DNA of 64,000 bases from Clostridioides difficile ATCC 9689 = DSM 1296. Lineage in GTDB: Bacteria > Bacillota > Clostridia > Peptostreptococcales > Peptostreptococcaceae. The notes below the pieces were generated by a model. It was not told where the DNA came from, did no database searches, and saw only the letters and a list, made by a program, of their open reading frames with translations. The position numbers were made by a program, and so were the translations under genes. Position 1 is the first letter of the stretch; each line of letters starts with the position of its first letter. Where the stretch lies: NCBI RefSeq assembly GCF_001077535.1, contig NZ_CP011968.1, forward strand, positions 2,480,001 to 2,544,000, read 5' to 3'. Positions 1 to 9,482 of the stretch are shown piece after piece.

Positions 1-139
1 TATTAACTACAACTCCTTCTTCATCTATCAACTTTTCTTCAGATAATATTTTTTCGTTTTTTAATATTACTTCACCTTCTTCTTTTACTGACTCACTTTT
101 TTGTCTTTTTTTCACAATACCAAACCACTTTTTTAACAC
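1..139 (-). CDS. N-terminal part of an unidentified protein (runs off left edge)
   Basis: An open frame starts at a GTG (137-139), preceded by a strong TTAGGAGG-type ribosome binding site at 146-152 (spacing 6-7), and stays open to the window edge for 46 codons. The visible N-terminus begins MLKKWFGIVKKRQ and becomes rich in Lys and Glu, so this is a basic/acidic, probably cytosolic start with no clear signal peptide. A TTG a few bases upstream opens a frame that closes after 16 codons, which favours the GTG. I do not recognise the protein; the rest lies outside the window. Confidence 0.6.
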   Translation of the reverse strand, partial: MLKKWFGIVKKRQKSESVKEEGEVILKNEKILSEEKLIDEEGVVVN

Positions 140-580
140 TCAATGTTCCTCCTAATACTTTATTACTATTCTATACTATCATATAAAATATTACTGTTCT
201 CATAAATCACTTAATTTTCATATGTTTTTGATATGATACTCCCCATGTTTAAAGAAAAGATATTCAAGTGAAAAAGATGACCTATTTCTAGTAGCCCAAC
301 ATGACATCAAACTTAAGATATGCAATTACTGTTCCTAAACTAATCCATACATCAATTTAGGCTAGTAGATTTTTACTTTCTACACCACTATCAAAAAACT
401 TACTATTATACTTAGGATACAATTTAACATTTACATAAATAGACTATATTATCATTTGATTTGTATTTATTGCCCATAATGGTATTATATATTAATTATT
501 TACATAATCCAACAATTTCTATCTATCACCTTATATCTTATATGTAAAAATATATTCAATAATAATTATAAATAACAAAA
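140..580. other. Intergenic stretch, no gene seen
   Basis: About 440 bases of AT-rich sequence lie between the left-edge gene and the terminator of the next gene. I see no open frame with a ribosome binding site, no RNA motif I recognise and no repeat. Confidence 0.5.
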
Positions 581-635
581 ATGGATTTAATTAATCATAT
601 AGACCTTGAAACTCAACATGATTAATTAAATCCAT
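581..635 (-). terminator. Rho-independent terminator of the DUF2238 gene
   Basis: A perfect 18-bp inverted repeat (ATGGATTTAATTAATCAT at 581-598, its complement at 618-635) is separated by 19 bases. On the minus strand it is followed by a T-run (TTTTTGTTATT). It sits about 25 bases beyond the stop of the gene at 661-1218. Confidence 0.8.
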
Positions 636-660
636 TATAATTAATATAAAAAATTTAAAA

Positions 661-1218
661 CTATATATTAGATTTTTTTACTATAAAAGGAATAGTTATA
701 ATTGTACCTATTAAAGCATCTACCATATCAATCATAGTATCTTCTAACCCTCCGGCCTGTGTAGTAGTCCCAACAAAAGTATCCATTAAAAATTCACCTA
801 TTTCCCATAAACTCGCTACTCCCATACTAAACATAAATAAAAATATAACTAAAAACACTTTACTCATTTTACTTATCTCTCTTTGTGTATAAAAGTATTT
901 AATTATAGAAAAAGCCACAATACAAGATATTATACCTGACCATAAATGCAAAAAATCATCATAATAATTTATATCATAAAAATTAAAACAAGTACCTAAC
1001 AATGATGAAAACATTATAAATAAAGCAAGCATTATATATAATTCTTTACTCAATAATCTTTCAGTTTGCTTATTTATAAAACTCAAAATGAAAGTACCAA
1101 CTAAACTAATTGCTACTAGACCTAGACTTCCATATTCTTTGTTTGCTACAAAAAATACGGCAGATAAAATATAAACTATATACAATAGTATAGTTATTGG
1201 CTTTAAAAGTTTATTCAT
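661..1218 (-). CDS. DUF2238/YjdF-type multi-pass membrane protein
   Basis: A protein of about 185 residues with five or six hydrophobic segments. The features that suggest the DUF2238 (YjdF-like) family are YYDDFLHLWSG near the middle, then SLWEIGEFLMD and a C-terminal Thr/Gly/Asp-rich stretch with DTMIDMVDALIG. The conserved acidic and His residues lie in or next to the membrane segments; the family has no firmly established function. An AGGAAGG ribosome binding site precedes both a GTG (1224) and the ATG used here (1218), so the first two residues are uncertain. It lies just downstream of the FAD/Rieske gene on the same strand (about 27 bases) and probably shares its transcript, which ends at the terminator at 581-635. 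Confidence 0.75.
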   Translation of the reverse strand: MNKLLKPITILLYIVYILSAVFFVANKEYGSLGLVAISLVGTFILSFINKQTERLLSKELYIMLALFIMFSSLLGTCFNFYDINYYDDFLHLWSGIISCIVAFSIIKYFYTQREISKMSKVFLVIFLFMFSMGVASLWEIGEFLMDTFVGTTTQAGGLEDTMIDMVDALIGTIITIPFIVKKSNI

Positions 1219-1245
1219 ATACACTTTACCTTCCTAAAAATAATT

Positions 1246-2772
1246 TTATAATAACTTAGGATTAACATCATTATCACCATGTCCATAAAGTTTTAATGGC
1301 TTAAGAGCTGGTCCTTCAAGTATATTTCCCTTATAGTCAAATCTAGAACCATGACATGGACAGTCCCATGTTTTTTCTTCACTGTTAAAATTAAGTTCAC
1401 ATCCTAAATGAGTACATGTAGTGTCTACAATATAAAAATCTCCATTATCATCCTTATATACACCATATCTTTTTCCATCAATATTAACAATCTTTCCTTC
1501 TCCATTATTTTTAGGCATATCTCCACTACCTATTTTTAATTTTCCACTTACATAATTTATTGCTACGTTTGCATTTTCCTTTATAAAATCTTTTGAAAAG
1601 TAGCTACCTAGTCTGGATGGATTAAAAGTATCTTTATAATCAGAATTATTATTTATTATTAAATCTTTTATTATTATTCCAGCAGCAGTTCCATTAGTAA
1701 TTCCCCATTTAGAGAACCCTGTAGCTACATAAATATTGTCTTCTCTTTTGTTGATATAACCAATATAAGGAACATTGTCAAAACTCATATTATCTTGAGC
1801 AGACCATTTCCCCTTAAAATCTTTTACCTTAAAGACTTCTTTACCATAATGCTCTAAATCATCAAATATTTCTTTCTCAGTTCCTCCCTGACCAACTTTA
1901 TGGTCTCCTCCTCCAAAAATCAGTAAATTTTCACTTCCATCATTATATTGTCTAAAAGTTATTGATGGGTCATCTATACTTATAAACATACCATCTGCTA
2001 ATTTATTTTCCAAAACTGCAACCATTAAATAAGCACGCTCTGCATATTCTTTTGCAAAATAAAAATTCAATCCATCATACCATGGACTATGAGATGAAAT
2101 TATAACATTCTCAGCTTCTATTATATTATCTTCTCTTGTTTTAACCCTACATATTTTTCCTTTTTCAAGGTCTACTACTGGTGTATTTTCATATATTTTT
2201 AGCCCTAAATTTACTGCTGCTTTTGCCAATCCATCAATATACTTCTTTGGGTTAAATTGACCTTGATTAGTAAAACTAATAGCCCCCTTTATATCTAATG
2301 GAATATTTTCTATAGTTTCATGATACTCACAATTTATTCCTATTTTTTTACATGTACGATATTCATCTTTAATATTCTTTATAGTATCCTCTTTTTCTGT
2401 AAATACAAAAGAAGTTTCCCTTTTAAAATCACATTTTATATTGTTTTCTTCTATTATTTGTTTAACTAAATTTAAAGCTTCATTATTTGCATTATAATAT
2501 GATTTTGCTTTATCTAATCCATATTTTTTCTCTATCTTAGAGTAAAATATATCATGCTGACAAGTTACCTTACCAGTATTCCTTCCAGAAGTTCCATATC
2601 CTATTTTATCAGCCTCAACAAGCACTACTTTTTTACCTTCTTTTGCTAATAAATATGCAGTTGTCAATCCAGTTATTCCACCACCTACTATAAGACAATC
2701 TGTTTTTATATTTTCACCTAATTTGTTATATTCTTTTGGACTTGAGTTTAAAAACCAATATGATTCATTCAT
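1246..2772 (-). CDS. FAD-dependent oxidoreductase with C-terminal Rieske [2Fe-2S] domain
   Basis: 508 residues in two domains. The N-terminal part (about 25-380) is a DAO-type FAD-dependent oxidoreductase: the dinucleotide motif GGGITGLTTAYLLAKEG comes near residue 30, followed by an acidic residue after the second strand (VLVEAD) and a late GFSKWGITNG segment typical of the FAD site. The C-terminal ~90 residues form a Rieske domain with the ligand pairs C-T-H and C-P-C-H about 17 residues apart and the GSRFD turn. The substrate is not predictable; related clostridial proteins are annotated only as FAD-dependent oxidoreductases. The start is an ATG behind AAAGGAG (spacing about 9). It is probably co-transcribed with the DUF2238 gene. 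Confidence 0.9.
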   Translation of the reverse strand: MNESYWFLNSSPKEYNKLGENIKTDCLIVGGGITGLTTAYLLAKEGKKVVLVEADKIGYGTSGRNTGKVTCQHDIFYSKIEKKYGLDKAKSYYNANNEALNLVKQIIEENNIKCDFKRETSFVFTEKEDTIKNIKDEYRTCKKIGINCEYHETIENIPLDIKGAISFTNQGQFNPKKYIDGLAKAAVNLGLKIYENTPVVDLEKGKICRVKTREDNIIEAENVIISSHSPWYDGLNFYFAKEYAERAYLMVAVLENKLADGMFISIDDPSITFRQYNDGSENLLIFGGGDHKVGQGGTEKEIFDDLEHYGKEVFKVKDFKGKWSAQDNMSFDNVPYIGYINKREDNIYVATGFSKWGITNGTAAGIIIKDLIINNNSDYKDTFNPSRLGSYFSKDFIKENANVAINYVSGKLKIGSGDMPKNNGEGKIVNIDGKRYGVYKDDNGDFYIVDTTCTHLGCELNFNSEEKTWDCPCHGSRFDYKGNILEGPALKPLKLYGHGDNDVNPKLL

Positions 2773-3151
2773 TTAAAATACTCCTTTACATATTAAATAG
2801 TAATAGTTTTCCCATCATGGAGTTTATTTATTATAAATAGTATAAAAAATAAGCTTAATAAAAAGCTAAATTAAAAATCACTTAGTTTTCTTGTTTTATA
2901 CACCAGACTAAACTTATATATATTTATAATTTCTATATTATTTTCTTAATTAATAGTATTTATGCTAAGTAAAAATGAGGATATTTTAGATTTCAATACA
3001 TAAGATGATGTTGTGCTAACAATTATAAACTGTTAGCCACCAACTTTTTTATTGATTTAGTTAGTTTAATATTTTTCTGATATGTAATATAGCAATCTCT
3101 CTATAAAAATATTTACTTAAAAATTTATTTTATATAAATTAATTGTAATTC
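2773..3151. other. Intergenic stretch, one hairpin, no gene
   Basis: About 380 AT-rich bases lie between the oxidoreductase start and the CPBP gene end. The only structure I see is an imperfect inverted repeat GCTAACA...TGTTAGC at about 3014-3041, without a T-run. The promoter of the oxidoreductase must lie at its left side. Confidence 0.45.
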
Positions 3152-4117
3152 TTACTTATATTCTTTTGTAAATAGAAAAGGAGTATAAAATAATAGTATA
3201 AATATCAATCTTTGTATAATACTATGGTAATTAATAATTATTTCAGAATCATTGAAAATTAATCCTAAGCTATTAATTAGAACATGCATTATAGAGCAAA
3301 ACCATATGTTCTTAGTTTTCATATAAACATAACCTAAAAATATAGAAAGTCCAATACCATATATCAAATGGGCTATAGCTCCAATTATTGGAGTTTGAGG
3401 ACTATATAGTGTAAATTGTAAAGGTAAGTGCCATAAACTCCAACAAGTGCCTACCATTACAATACCTATTTTTTTGCCAAATCTATCAAATAAAATACTT
3501 TGCAAAAAAGATCTCCAACCATACTCTTCACATAAAAAAGGATAAATGTATACTAATGATATTATAGGAAGAAGAATATAATTCAAGAAATTCTTATAAT
3601 CAAATTGATTATCACTTATTATTAATCCAAAAATAATTTGAGAAAATAAAAAGTAAAAAAATAGCAAAATACCTATCTTAAAATTTTTAAAAATATATAA
3701 ACTTGTTATTTTATAAGAATAAACAATAACACATAAACTACTTATTAAAATTAACATAAGATACATTAATTGAAATTGATTAATACTTATTAACTTTAAT
3801 GATTCAATAATAAATATAAAAAAGTAAATAATAAAAAATAATATTACTGATGAATAAAAATTATATTTATCATTATTTCTTCCCTCTGTGTAAAATTTTG
3901 CAATAGAAACTGAAGATAATGGCAATATCATCATAAATTGAGCTAAAATTTCTGAATCTATTAAATGATTAAAACATATTGCTAATAAACCTAGTGAATA
4001 AGATAAACCATAAGTTATAGAAAAAAATATTATAACTTGTAGTTTTTTTCTTTTTATTTCATCACTGACATATGTTGGCTTTAAAAAGTTTACCCATTTT
4101 GATTGTAAATTCAACAA
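3152..4117 (-). CDS. CPBP-family intramembrane metalloprotease (Abi-like)
   Basis: A protein of about 320 residues with eight or so membrane segments. The CPBP glutamic protease/Abi signature is clear: motif 1 CEEYGWRSFLQ (Glu-Glu and Arg), motif 2 SLWHLPLQ (catalytic His), motif 3 HVLINSLG. Family members cleave prenylated or other membrane proteins, or act in bacteriocin immunity; the substrate here is unknown. An open frame extends to 4159, but a GGGAGG ribosome binding site at 4124-4129 lies 6 bases before TTG at 4117 (or 9 before TTG at 4114), so I start there and reject the longer form. It stands alone, with large gaps on both sides. Confidence 0.85.
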   Translation of the reverse strand: MLNLQSKWVNFLKPTYVSDEIKRKKLQVIIFFSITYGLSYSLGLLAICFNHLIDSEILAQFMMILPLSSVSIAKFYTEGRNNDKYNFYSSVILFFIIYFFIFIIESLKLISINQFQLMYLMLILISSLCVIVYSYKITSLYIFKNFKIGILLFFYFLFSQIIFGLIISDNQFDYKNFLNYILLPIISLVYIYPFLCEEYGWRSFLQSILFDRFGKKIGIVMVGTCWSLWHLPLQFTLYSPQTPIIGAIAHLIYGIGLSIFLGYVYMKTKNIWFCSIMHVLINSLGLIFNDSEIIINYHSIIQRLIFILLFYTPFLFTKEYK

Positions 4118-4509
4118 ACATAACCTCCCTTTTTTATAAAAAATAATTGTAAAAATCATAAAATTTTTCTACTTATACTCATATCATTATATTTCTATAT
4201 TTATAAAGTCCTTATTACTTACACGACTGCTGACTAAACTCTTATAATTCTTTTTTTGAATATGTATTTACAGAAGAAATATCCAATTTCGTTAGAAATT
4301 TATTCTTCTGCTTAAATTTTATATAAAAATCATTTTTATGCAATCAGTTTACTATTATTTTTTTAATATTACAATATATTTTATATACAAAAAAATACAA
4401 CAAATATTATTTTATAGTTCGAGTGAATATTAAAATAATATATAATTTTCTTTATGTTCTAACTTGAAAACAATTTAAATACAAATAAAGCAAAACACAC
4501 TTATTTTAC
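4118..4509. other. Intergenic stretch upstream of the CPBP gene
   Basis: About 390 bases without a gene. An imperfect inverted repeat (CAGAAGAAAT...ATTCTTCTG, about 4274-4311) is the only structure I see; it has no T-run on either strand. The promoter of the CPBP gene must lie in the left part. Confidence 0.4.
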
Positions 4510-4566
4510 TTATATAAAAATAAAAGACTGTCAAGATAACAATTACAAATCGTTATATAACAGCCT
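4510..4566 (-). terminator. Terminator of the fructose PTS operon
   Basis: Reading the minus strand, GGCTGT-ATAAC pairs with GTTAT-ACAGTC through a short loop and is followed by TTTTATTTTTA. It lies about 90 bases past the fruABC stop. Confidence 0.65.
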
Positions 4567-4652
4567 CATAAAATCCTTATTTTAAAATAATTCAGCAATA
4601 TATTAATTTTTATAAAACATCATATTTTAAGTTCTTGAATATCCTTTAATTG

Positions 4653-6572
4653 CTATACTTCTTGATTTAATGGTTTTTTAAGTAATGCTAAAAGCATCAT
4701 TCCAACCAAAGCGCCTACAGCTATAGCTAATATATATGCAAATGGATGGGTAACCACTGGTATAACAAATACTCCTCCATGAGGTGCACGAAGAGCTGCG
4801 TTGAACAACATACTAAGTGCTCCTGCCACTGCTGAACCTCCAACACAAGCTGGTATAACATGAAGTGGGTCTCCAGCTGCAAAAGGTATCGCTCCTTCAG
4901 TAACAAATGATAATCCCATTACATAATTAACTTTACCAGAATCTCTTTCTTCTTTAGTAAATCTATTCTTAAAAAATGTAGTTGCAAGAGCTATAGCAAG
5001 TGGCGGAACCATACCACCAGCCATTACTGCTGCCATTATTTCAAACTGCCCTGATTCAAGTGATGCAACTCCAAATACATATGCTGCTTTATTTACAGGT
5101 CCACCCATATCCACAGCCATCATTCCACCTAATACTAATCCTAAAAATATTTTTGAAGTTCCACCTAAACCATTTAAAAATCCAACCATTGCATTATTAA
5201 TTGCTGTAACTGGAGGTATTACTAAAAATGTCATTATAATTCCCATCAAAAGTGTTCCAAGTAAAGGATATAACAATACTGGTTTTATTCCTTCCAATGA
5301 AGCTGGTAGTACACTAAATATTTTCTTAAGCCCTTCTACTAAATAACCTGCTATAAAACCTGCAAGTAGTGCACCTAAAAATCCTGAACCACCATCACCT
5401 GCTAGAGCACCTCCTACAAATCCTACAACAAACGCTGGTCTATCAGATATAGAGTATGCTATATATCCAGCAAGTACAGGTAACATAAATCCAAAAGCTT
5501 TATCTCCTATTCCTTTAAAAAAAGCTGCTATAGGTGTATTTGAACCAAAGTTTGAAGGGTTAATAGTATAATCATCAAGTAAAAAGGCTATCGCTATAAG
5601 TATCCCTCCACCAATAACAAATGGTAACATATTAGATACACCATTCATTAAGTGTTTGTATACTTTTCTAAATCCACTTTCACTTTCTTCATTTGATTCG
5701 TTGTGACTTCCATCTCCTCCATGGTAAATTGGAGCATCTCCATTTACAGCCTTGTCTATAAGTTCTTCCGCTTTGTGTATACCATCAGCCACCTTAGTTT
5801 TTATGACTTTTTTGCCATTAAATCTAGCCATCTCAACATTTTTATCTGCTGCCACTATTATACATGTTGCATTTTCTATTTCATCTTTTGTAAGCTTATT
5901 TTTAACACCTGCTGAACCATTAGTTTCTACTTTTATTGATACACCTTTGTTTTCTGCCATTTTATTTAAACTTTCAGCTGCCATAAATGTATGTGCTATT
6001 CCAGTTGGACATGCTGTTACTGCTAAAACCTTAGGATACTTATTAGCATCATTCTCTTTAGTATCTATTATATTTTTTTCAGTAACTTTCTCATCTTGAT
6101 ATTCTTCACTGAATTTTTCTCTTTCCTTTTTATCTATTATTTCCTTAAATTCTTTTTCAGAGCTTGAATTTATAAGTTTATTTCTAAAGTCTTCATCCAT
6201 AAGTATTGTAGATAATCTTGATAATACTTCAAGATGAGTATTGTTAGCTCCGTCTGGTGCAGCTATCATAAAAAATAGATTTGATAAACTTCCGTCAAAC
6301 GATTCATAATCTATACCTTCTTTTGACACTGCTGCTGCTATACAAGCTTTAGTAACTGAAGAATTTTTAGCATGAGGTATAGCTACACCTTCTCCAATTC
6401 CTGTTGTACTCATTTCTTCACGAGCCAAAATTGCTTTTTTGTAGTTTTCTTTATCATTTAAATTTCCACTATTTGCGACCAAATCTACTAATTCTTCTAT
6501 TGCTTCTGATTTGGTTTTTGAATTTAAATTTAACTTAATTGACTTTTCATCTAATAAATCTATAATTTTCAT
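4653..6572 (-). CDS. fruABC: Fructose-specific PTS enzyme IIABC
   Basis: A 639-residue three-domain permease that imports fructose and phosphorylates it to fructose 1-phosphate. EIIA occupies about 1-150, with the phosphorylated His67 in GVAIPHAKN. EIIB occupies about 180-275, with Cys188 in LAVTACPTGIAHTF. After a charged linker, EIIC (about 300-635) spans the membrane with many Gly/Ala-rich helices and ends in a basic tail. The A-B-C order and length fit the single-chain fructose permeases of Gram-positive bacteria. It follows fruK by 36 bases on the same strand, so the pair is one operon; the PRD-type regulator lies just upstream of fruK. All key phosphorylation residues are present. Confidence 0.95.
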   Translation of the reverse strand: MKIIDLLDEKSIKLNLNSKTKSEAIEELVDLVANSGNLNDKENYKKAILAREEMSTTGIGEGVAIPHAKNSSVTKACIAAAVSKEGIDYESFDGSLSNLFFMIAAPDGANNTHLEVLSRLSTILMDEDFRNKLINSSSEKEFKEIIDKKEREKFSEEYQDEKVTEKNIIDTKENDANKYPKVLAVTACPTGIAHTFMAAESLNKMAENKGVSIKVETNGSAGVKNKLTKDEIENATCIIVAADKNVEMARFNGKKVIKTKVADGIHKAEELIDKAVNGDAPIYHGGDGSHNESNEESESGFRKVYKHLMNGVSNMLPFVIGGGILIAIAFLLDDYTINPSNFGSNTPIAAFFKGIGDKAFGFMLPVLAGYIAYSISDRPAFVVGFVGGALAGDGGSGFLGALLAGFIAGYLVEGLKKIFSVLPASLEGIKPVLLYPLLGTLLMGIIMTFLVIPPVTAINNAMVGFLNGLGGTSKIFLGLVLGGMMAVDMGGPVNKAAYVFGVASLESGQFEIMAAVMAGGMVPPLAIALATTFFKNRFTKEERDSGKVNYVMGLSFVTEGAIPFAAGDPLHVIPACVGGSAVAGALSMLFNAALRAPHGGVFVIPVVTHPFAYILAIAVGALVGMMLLALLKKPLNQEV

Positions 6573-6608
6573 AAATATTAATTACCTTTCTATATATTTT
6601 TTAATATT

Positions 6609-7526
6609 TTAAAACTTCTTTACAGATATCTCATTTACCAATTTATCAATGTATTCTCTTTTGGCTAAGTCATATGAAAAAGCAGTTGCACTACCTGAAG
6701 CTGCTCCCAATTTAAGAGCATAATCATATTTCCCAGTATTCAAATACCCAGATATAAATCCTGCTACCATTGAATCACCTGCTCCTACAGAATTTTTTAC
6801 TTTTCCTTTTGGAACATCACTTATAAGCACTTCTTCTTCCTCTGTAATCAACAATGCTCCACCTTTTCCCATTGATACCAAGACATTTATAGCTCCCATT
6901 TCCTTTAACCTTCTAGCATATTTTACCATGTCTTCAATTGAATTTAATTTAACACCAAATAGTTCTTCTAATTCGTCGTTATTAGGCTTAATTAGAAAAG
7001 GTTTGTATTTTAAAACATTAAGAAGAAGATTTTTAGTTGCATCTACTACAACTTTTATATTCTTTTTTTCTAATCTAGCCATTATATTTTCGTATAGTTT
7101 TTCATCTAAAGTAGATGGTATACTTCCTGCCAATATTAAAATATCATCTTGATTTAGCTTATCAAGTTTTTTATATAAAGTATCAATGTCTTCATCATCT
7201 ATATTTGGACCTTGTCCATTAATCTCAGTTTCCTTTAACGCCTTTATTTTTACATTTATTCTTGAAAAACCACTTTTTATCTTTATAAAATCTGTCTTCA
7301 ATTCTTTTTCTTCCAATGTTCTTATTATATATTCTCCAGTAAAACCACTTATAAAACCTAAAGATGTGTTATCATTTCCAAGTTCCTTAAGTATGCGAGA
7401 TACATTTATACCTTTTCCTCCTGGATAAACGTATTCTTCTTTTACACGATTTGTACTTCCTGTCTTTAGCTCATCTAGCTTAACTATATAATCTATTGAT
7501 GGATTTAATGTCACTGTATAAATCAT
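6609..7526 (-). CDS. fruK: 1-phosphofructokinase
   Basis: 305 residues, PfkB family. It phosphorylates fructose 1-phosphate to fructose 1,6-bisphosphate, the step after import by the adjacent PTS permease. It starts MIYTVTLNPSIDYIVKLDEL, carries the Gly-rich substrate segment VYPGGKGINVSRIL, and ends with the PfkB signature SVGAGDSMVAGF (catalytic Asp). Its length is normal for the family. The ATG follows AAAGAGGTGG with good spacing. It is the first gene of the fruK-fruABC operon, with a vegetative-type promoter just upstream (7571-7598). Confidence 0.93.
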   Translation of the reverse strand: MIYTVTLNPSIDYIVKLDELKTGSTNRVKEEYVYPGGKGINVSRILKELGNDNTSLGFISGFTGEYIIRTLEEKELKTDFIKIKSGFSRINVKIKALKETEINGQGPNIDDEDIDTLYKKLDKLNQDDILILAGSIPSTLDEKLYENIMARLEKKNIKVVVDATKNLLLNVLKYKPFLIKPNNDELEELFGVKLNSIEDMVKYARRLKEMGAINVLVSMGKGGALLITEEEEVLISDVPKGKVKNSVGAGDSMVAGFISGYLNTGKYDYALKLGAASGSATAFSYDLAKREYIDKLVNEISVKKF

Positions 7527-7570
7527 ATTGCCACCTCTTTTTTATTTATTTGCTTTATGTTTATATCTTA

Positions 7571-7598
7571 ACTTTATATTAATATCCTTGAAAGTCAA
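7571..7598 (-). promoter_or_regulatory. Probable sigma-A promoter of fruK-fruABC
   Basis: On the minus strand TTGACT (7598-7593) and TAAAGT (7576-7571) are spaced 16 bases apart, about 45 bases before fruK. The -35 box overlaps the T-run of the upstream terminator. Confidence 0.5.
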
Positions 7599-7627
7599 AA
7601 AATTTCTCTTAATTAAAAGAGAAATTT
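7598..7627 (-). terminator. Terminator of the PRD regulator gene
   Basis: The perfect stem AAATTTCTCTT (7600-7610) / AAGAGAAATTT (7617-7627) is followed on the minus strand by TTTTTT. It separates the regulator transcript from fruK. Confidence 0.75.
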
Positions 7628-7692
7628 ATCGTTTTTATCTTATTTAGTTTTATATTATCCAAATTTACAGGTGTATATACAATACTACCCAT

Positions 7693-9471
7693 CTAATTAA
7701 ATAAATTTACAAATTTTTCAAAACTACTATTTTCACATATACTTATAACTTTTGCTATAGAATCTACTCTTTTATATATTTTTGAAAATATTACTTCATA
7801 ATCTAATATTTTATCTTTATCAAGGGCTAACATTATTATTAAACGAACATCTGATATTTCCCAAGAAATAGGCTTCTTTAATATACCAATTGCTATTTTA
7901 TTATCAAAAATTTTTCCAATAGCTCCATGTGGTATAGTTACCATATTCCCTATTTCTGTTGTTGCTATTTTTTCTCTCTCAAAGTAAGATTTTTTCATAT
8001 CCTCATCTATATAGCCCTTTTGTACAAGTTTACTTGCCATAAAATCTATAACTTCTTCTTTCCTTTTAAACACCAAATCAGTAAAAAACAATTCACTATC
8101 AAACAGGCTTTTTATATCTAAATCTAGGTATATATTTCCTGTTTCTATATATTTTTCAATTAATCTAATTTCTTTCTCACTTAAAATTGGAGATATATTT
8201 ATTACTGGCACATCTCCTACTTCAATAGGAACAGTAGATATTACAAAATCAACATCTATAACTTTTATATATTCAACTAAGTATGAAGGAATAATCTTTA
8301 GTATTTCTAATTTTTCCTTAAATATATTCTCTAATTTAGCTTTTATTAACATTGATGTGCCTATGCCTGAAGTACAAACTATTATAGTTTTGAAAACCTT
8401 ATCTTTATTATTATAAGATGCTCTTTCAACTGCTCCTCCTATATGTAGGGCTATGTTTGCAACTTCATCTTCATTAATTTCTATCTTCAAATCTTTTTCT
8501 ATTGTCTTTTTAGCTATATTAGCTAGTTCAAAAGCAAATGGATATTTTATTTTTATATCTTGAGCCATTATAGGTGATTGATTTATACCTAACTTTATTT
8601 TTTTACATAAACTACTAATATGCTTATATAAAAACTCTTCAAATACCTTATCATTACTTATATCTATTGATGTAGCTAATTTTAAATTTTTACAAAATGT
8701 TTTTATTGAATTTATTATAATTTCTTTGTTTTGTTCATTTTCTAAAATTGAGCTTCTTTTGCTCCTATAATTTTCTATATAATTCTCTATAAATTCTTTT
8801 TCATTATACTTATGTCTGCTTAACATAACTAATATATTATTTAACACACTCTTAAATTCTATATCAGTTAATACCAATCCATTTTCATTTAATATGTCTA
8901 ATAATAATTTTTTTATTAATAGTTTTCTTTCCTTTATATCATCATTTAAAAAATCATTTAAACTCAATTGATTATCTCTCTTATTGCTTAAGTCAACTAT
9001 ACAATTTAATATCTTATCTTCACTTTCCAAAACACATATACCTTGTTTATGCTTAGATTTAACTGATATTGAATACTTTTCCAATATTCTTTTTACTTCT
9101 TTTAAATCATTTTTTACTGTTGAAACACTTACATACATAGAATCGGCTAAATCTTCAAGTTTTATAGTATTTTTTTCTTCATTACTTAAGGTTAATATTT
9201 TTCTGATTATATATTCTACTCTATCTACATCATCATAGAGATTGCTATTTAGATTTACCTCATCAAAACTTCCTTCTAGTTTATAACCAACTCCTCTTAT
9301 TGACAAAATTTTACCATTTCTAAGTTGTTTATTAATATCCTTTATTTCATTTTGTATAGTTTTTGAAGAACATCCTATCTCTTGACTTAAGGCAATACCA
9401 CTAATTGTATCTTTTGAATTTAACAATATTTTTATTATATTTATCTGTCTTGCTGTTATATTTAAACTCAT
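7693..9471 (-). CDS. PRD-domain transcriptional activator (MtlR/LicR type), probable fructose operon regulator
   Basis: 592 residues. N-terminal winged helix-turn-helix segments (about 1-65 and a second about 90-160, with VSVSTVKNDLKEVKRIL) are followed by two PTS regulation domains (about 170-400). An EIIB-like domain with TIIVCTSGIGTSMLIK (phosphorylatable Cys) comes next, then an EIIA-like C-terminus with TTEIGNMVTIPHGAIG (His). This is the architecture of MtlR/LicR activators, whose activity is set by PTS-dependent phosphorylation. Its position directly upstream of fruK-fruABC, on the same strand but with its own terminator, suggests it controls that operon; this is inference. ATG start after GGTGAG. 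The tyrosine phosphatase gene lies 11 bases upstream on the same strand. Confidence 0.88.
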   Translation of the reverse strand: MSLNITARQINIIKILLNSKDTISGIALSQEIGCSSKTIQNEIKDINKQLRNGKILSIRGVGYKLEGSFDEVNLNSNLYDDVDRVEYIIRKILTLSNEEKNTIKLEDLADSMYVSVSTVKNDLKEVKRILEKYSISVKSKHKQGICVLESEDKILNCIVDLSNKRDNQLSLNDFLNDDIKERKLLIKKLLLDILNENGLVLTDIEFKSVLNNILVMLSRHKYNEKEFIENYIENYRSKRSSILENEQNKEIIINSIKTFCKNLKLATSIDISNDKVFEEFLYKHISSLCKKIKLGINQSPIMAQDIKIKYPFAFELANIAKKTIEKDLKIEINEDEVANIALHIGGAVERASYNNKDKVFKTIIVCTSGIGTSMLIKAKLENIFKEKLEILKIIPSYLVEYIKVIDVDFVISTVPIEVGDVPVINISPILSEKEIRLIEKYIETGNIYLDLDIKSLFDSELFFTDLVFKRKEEVIDFMASKLVQKGYIDEDMKKSYFEREKIATTEIGNMVTIPHGAIGKIFDNKIAIGILKKPISWEISDVRLIIMLALDKDKILDYEVIFSKIYKRVDSIAKVISICENSSFEKFVNLFN

Positions 9472-9482
9472 AAACTCACCTT

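Noticed and set aside
4274-4311. Inverted repeat CAGAAGAAAT...ATTCTTCTG as a terminator
   Set aside because: No T-run on either strand and no gene ends there.
5000-6099. Plus-strand open frames opposite fruABC (66 to 115 codons)
   Set aside because: Shadows of the conserved EIIABC frame; no ribosome binding sites and low-complexity hydrophobic products.
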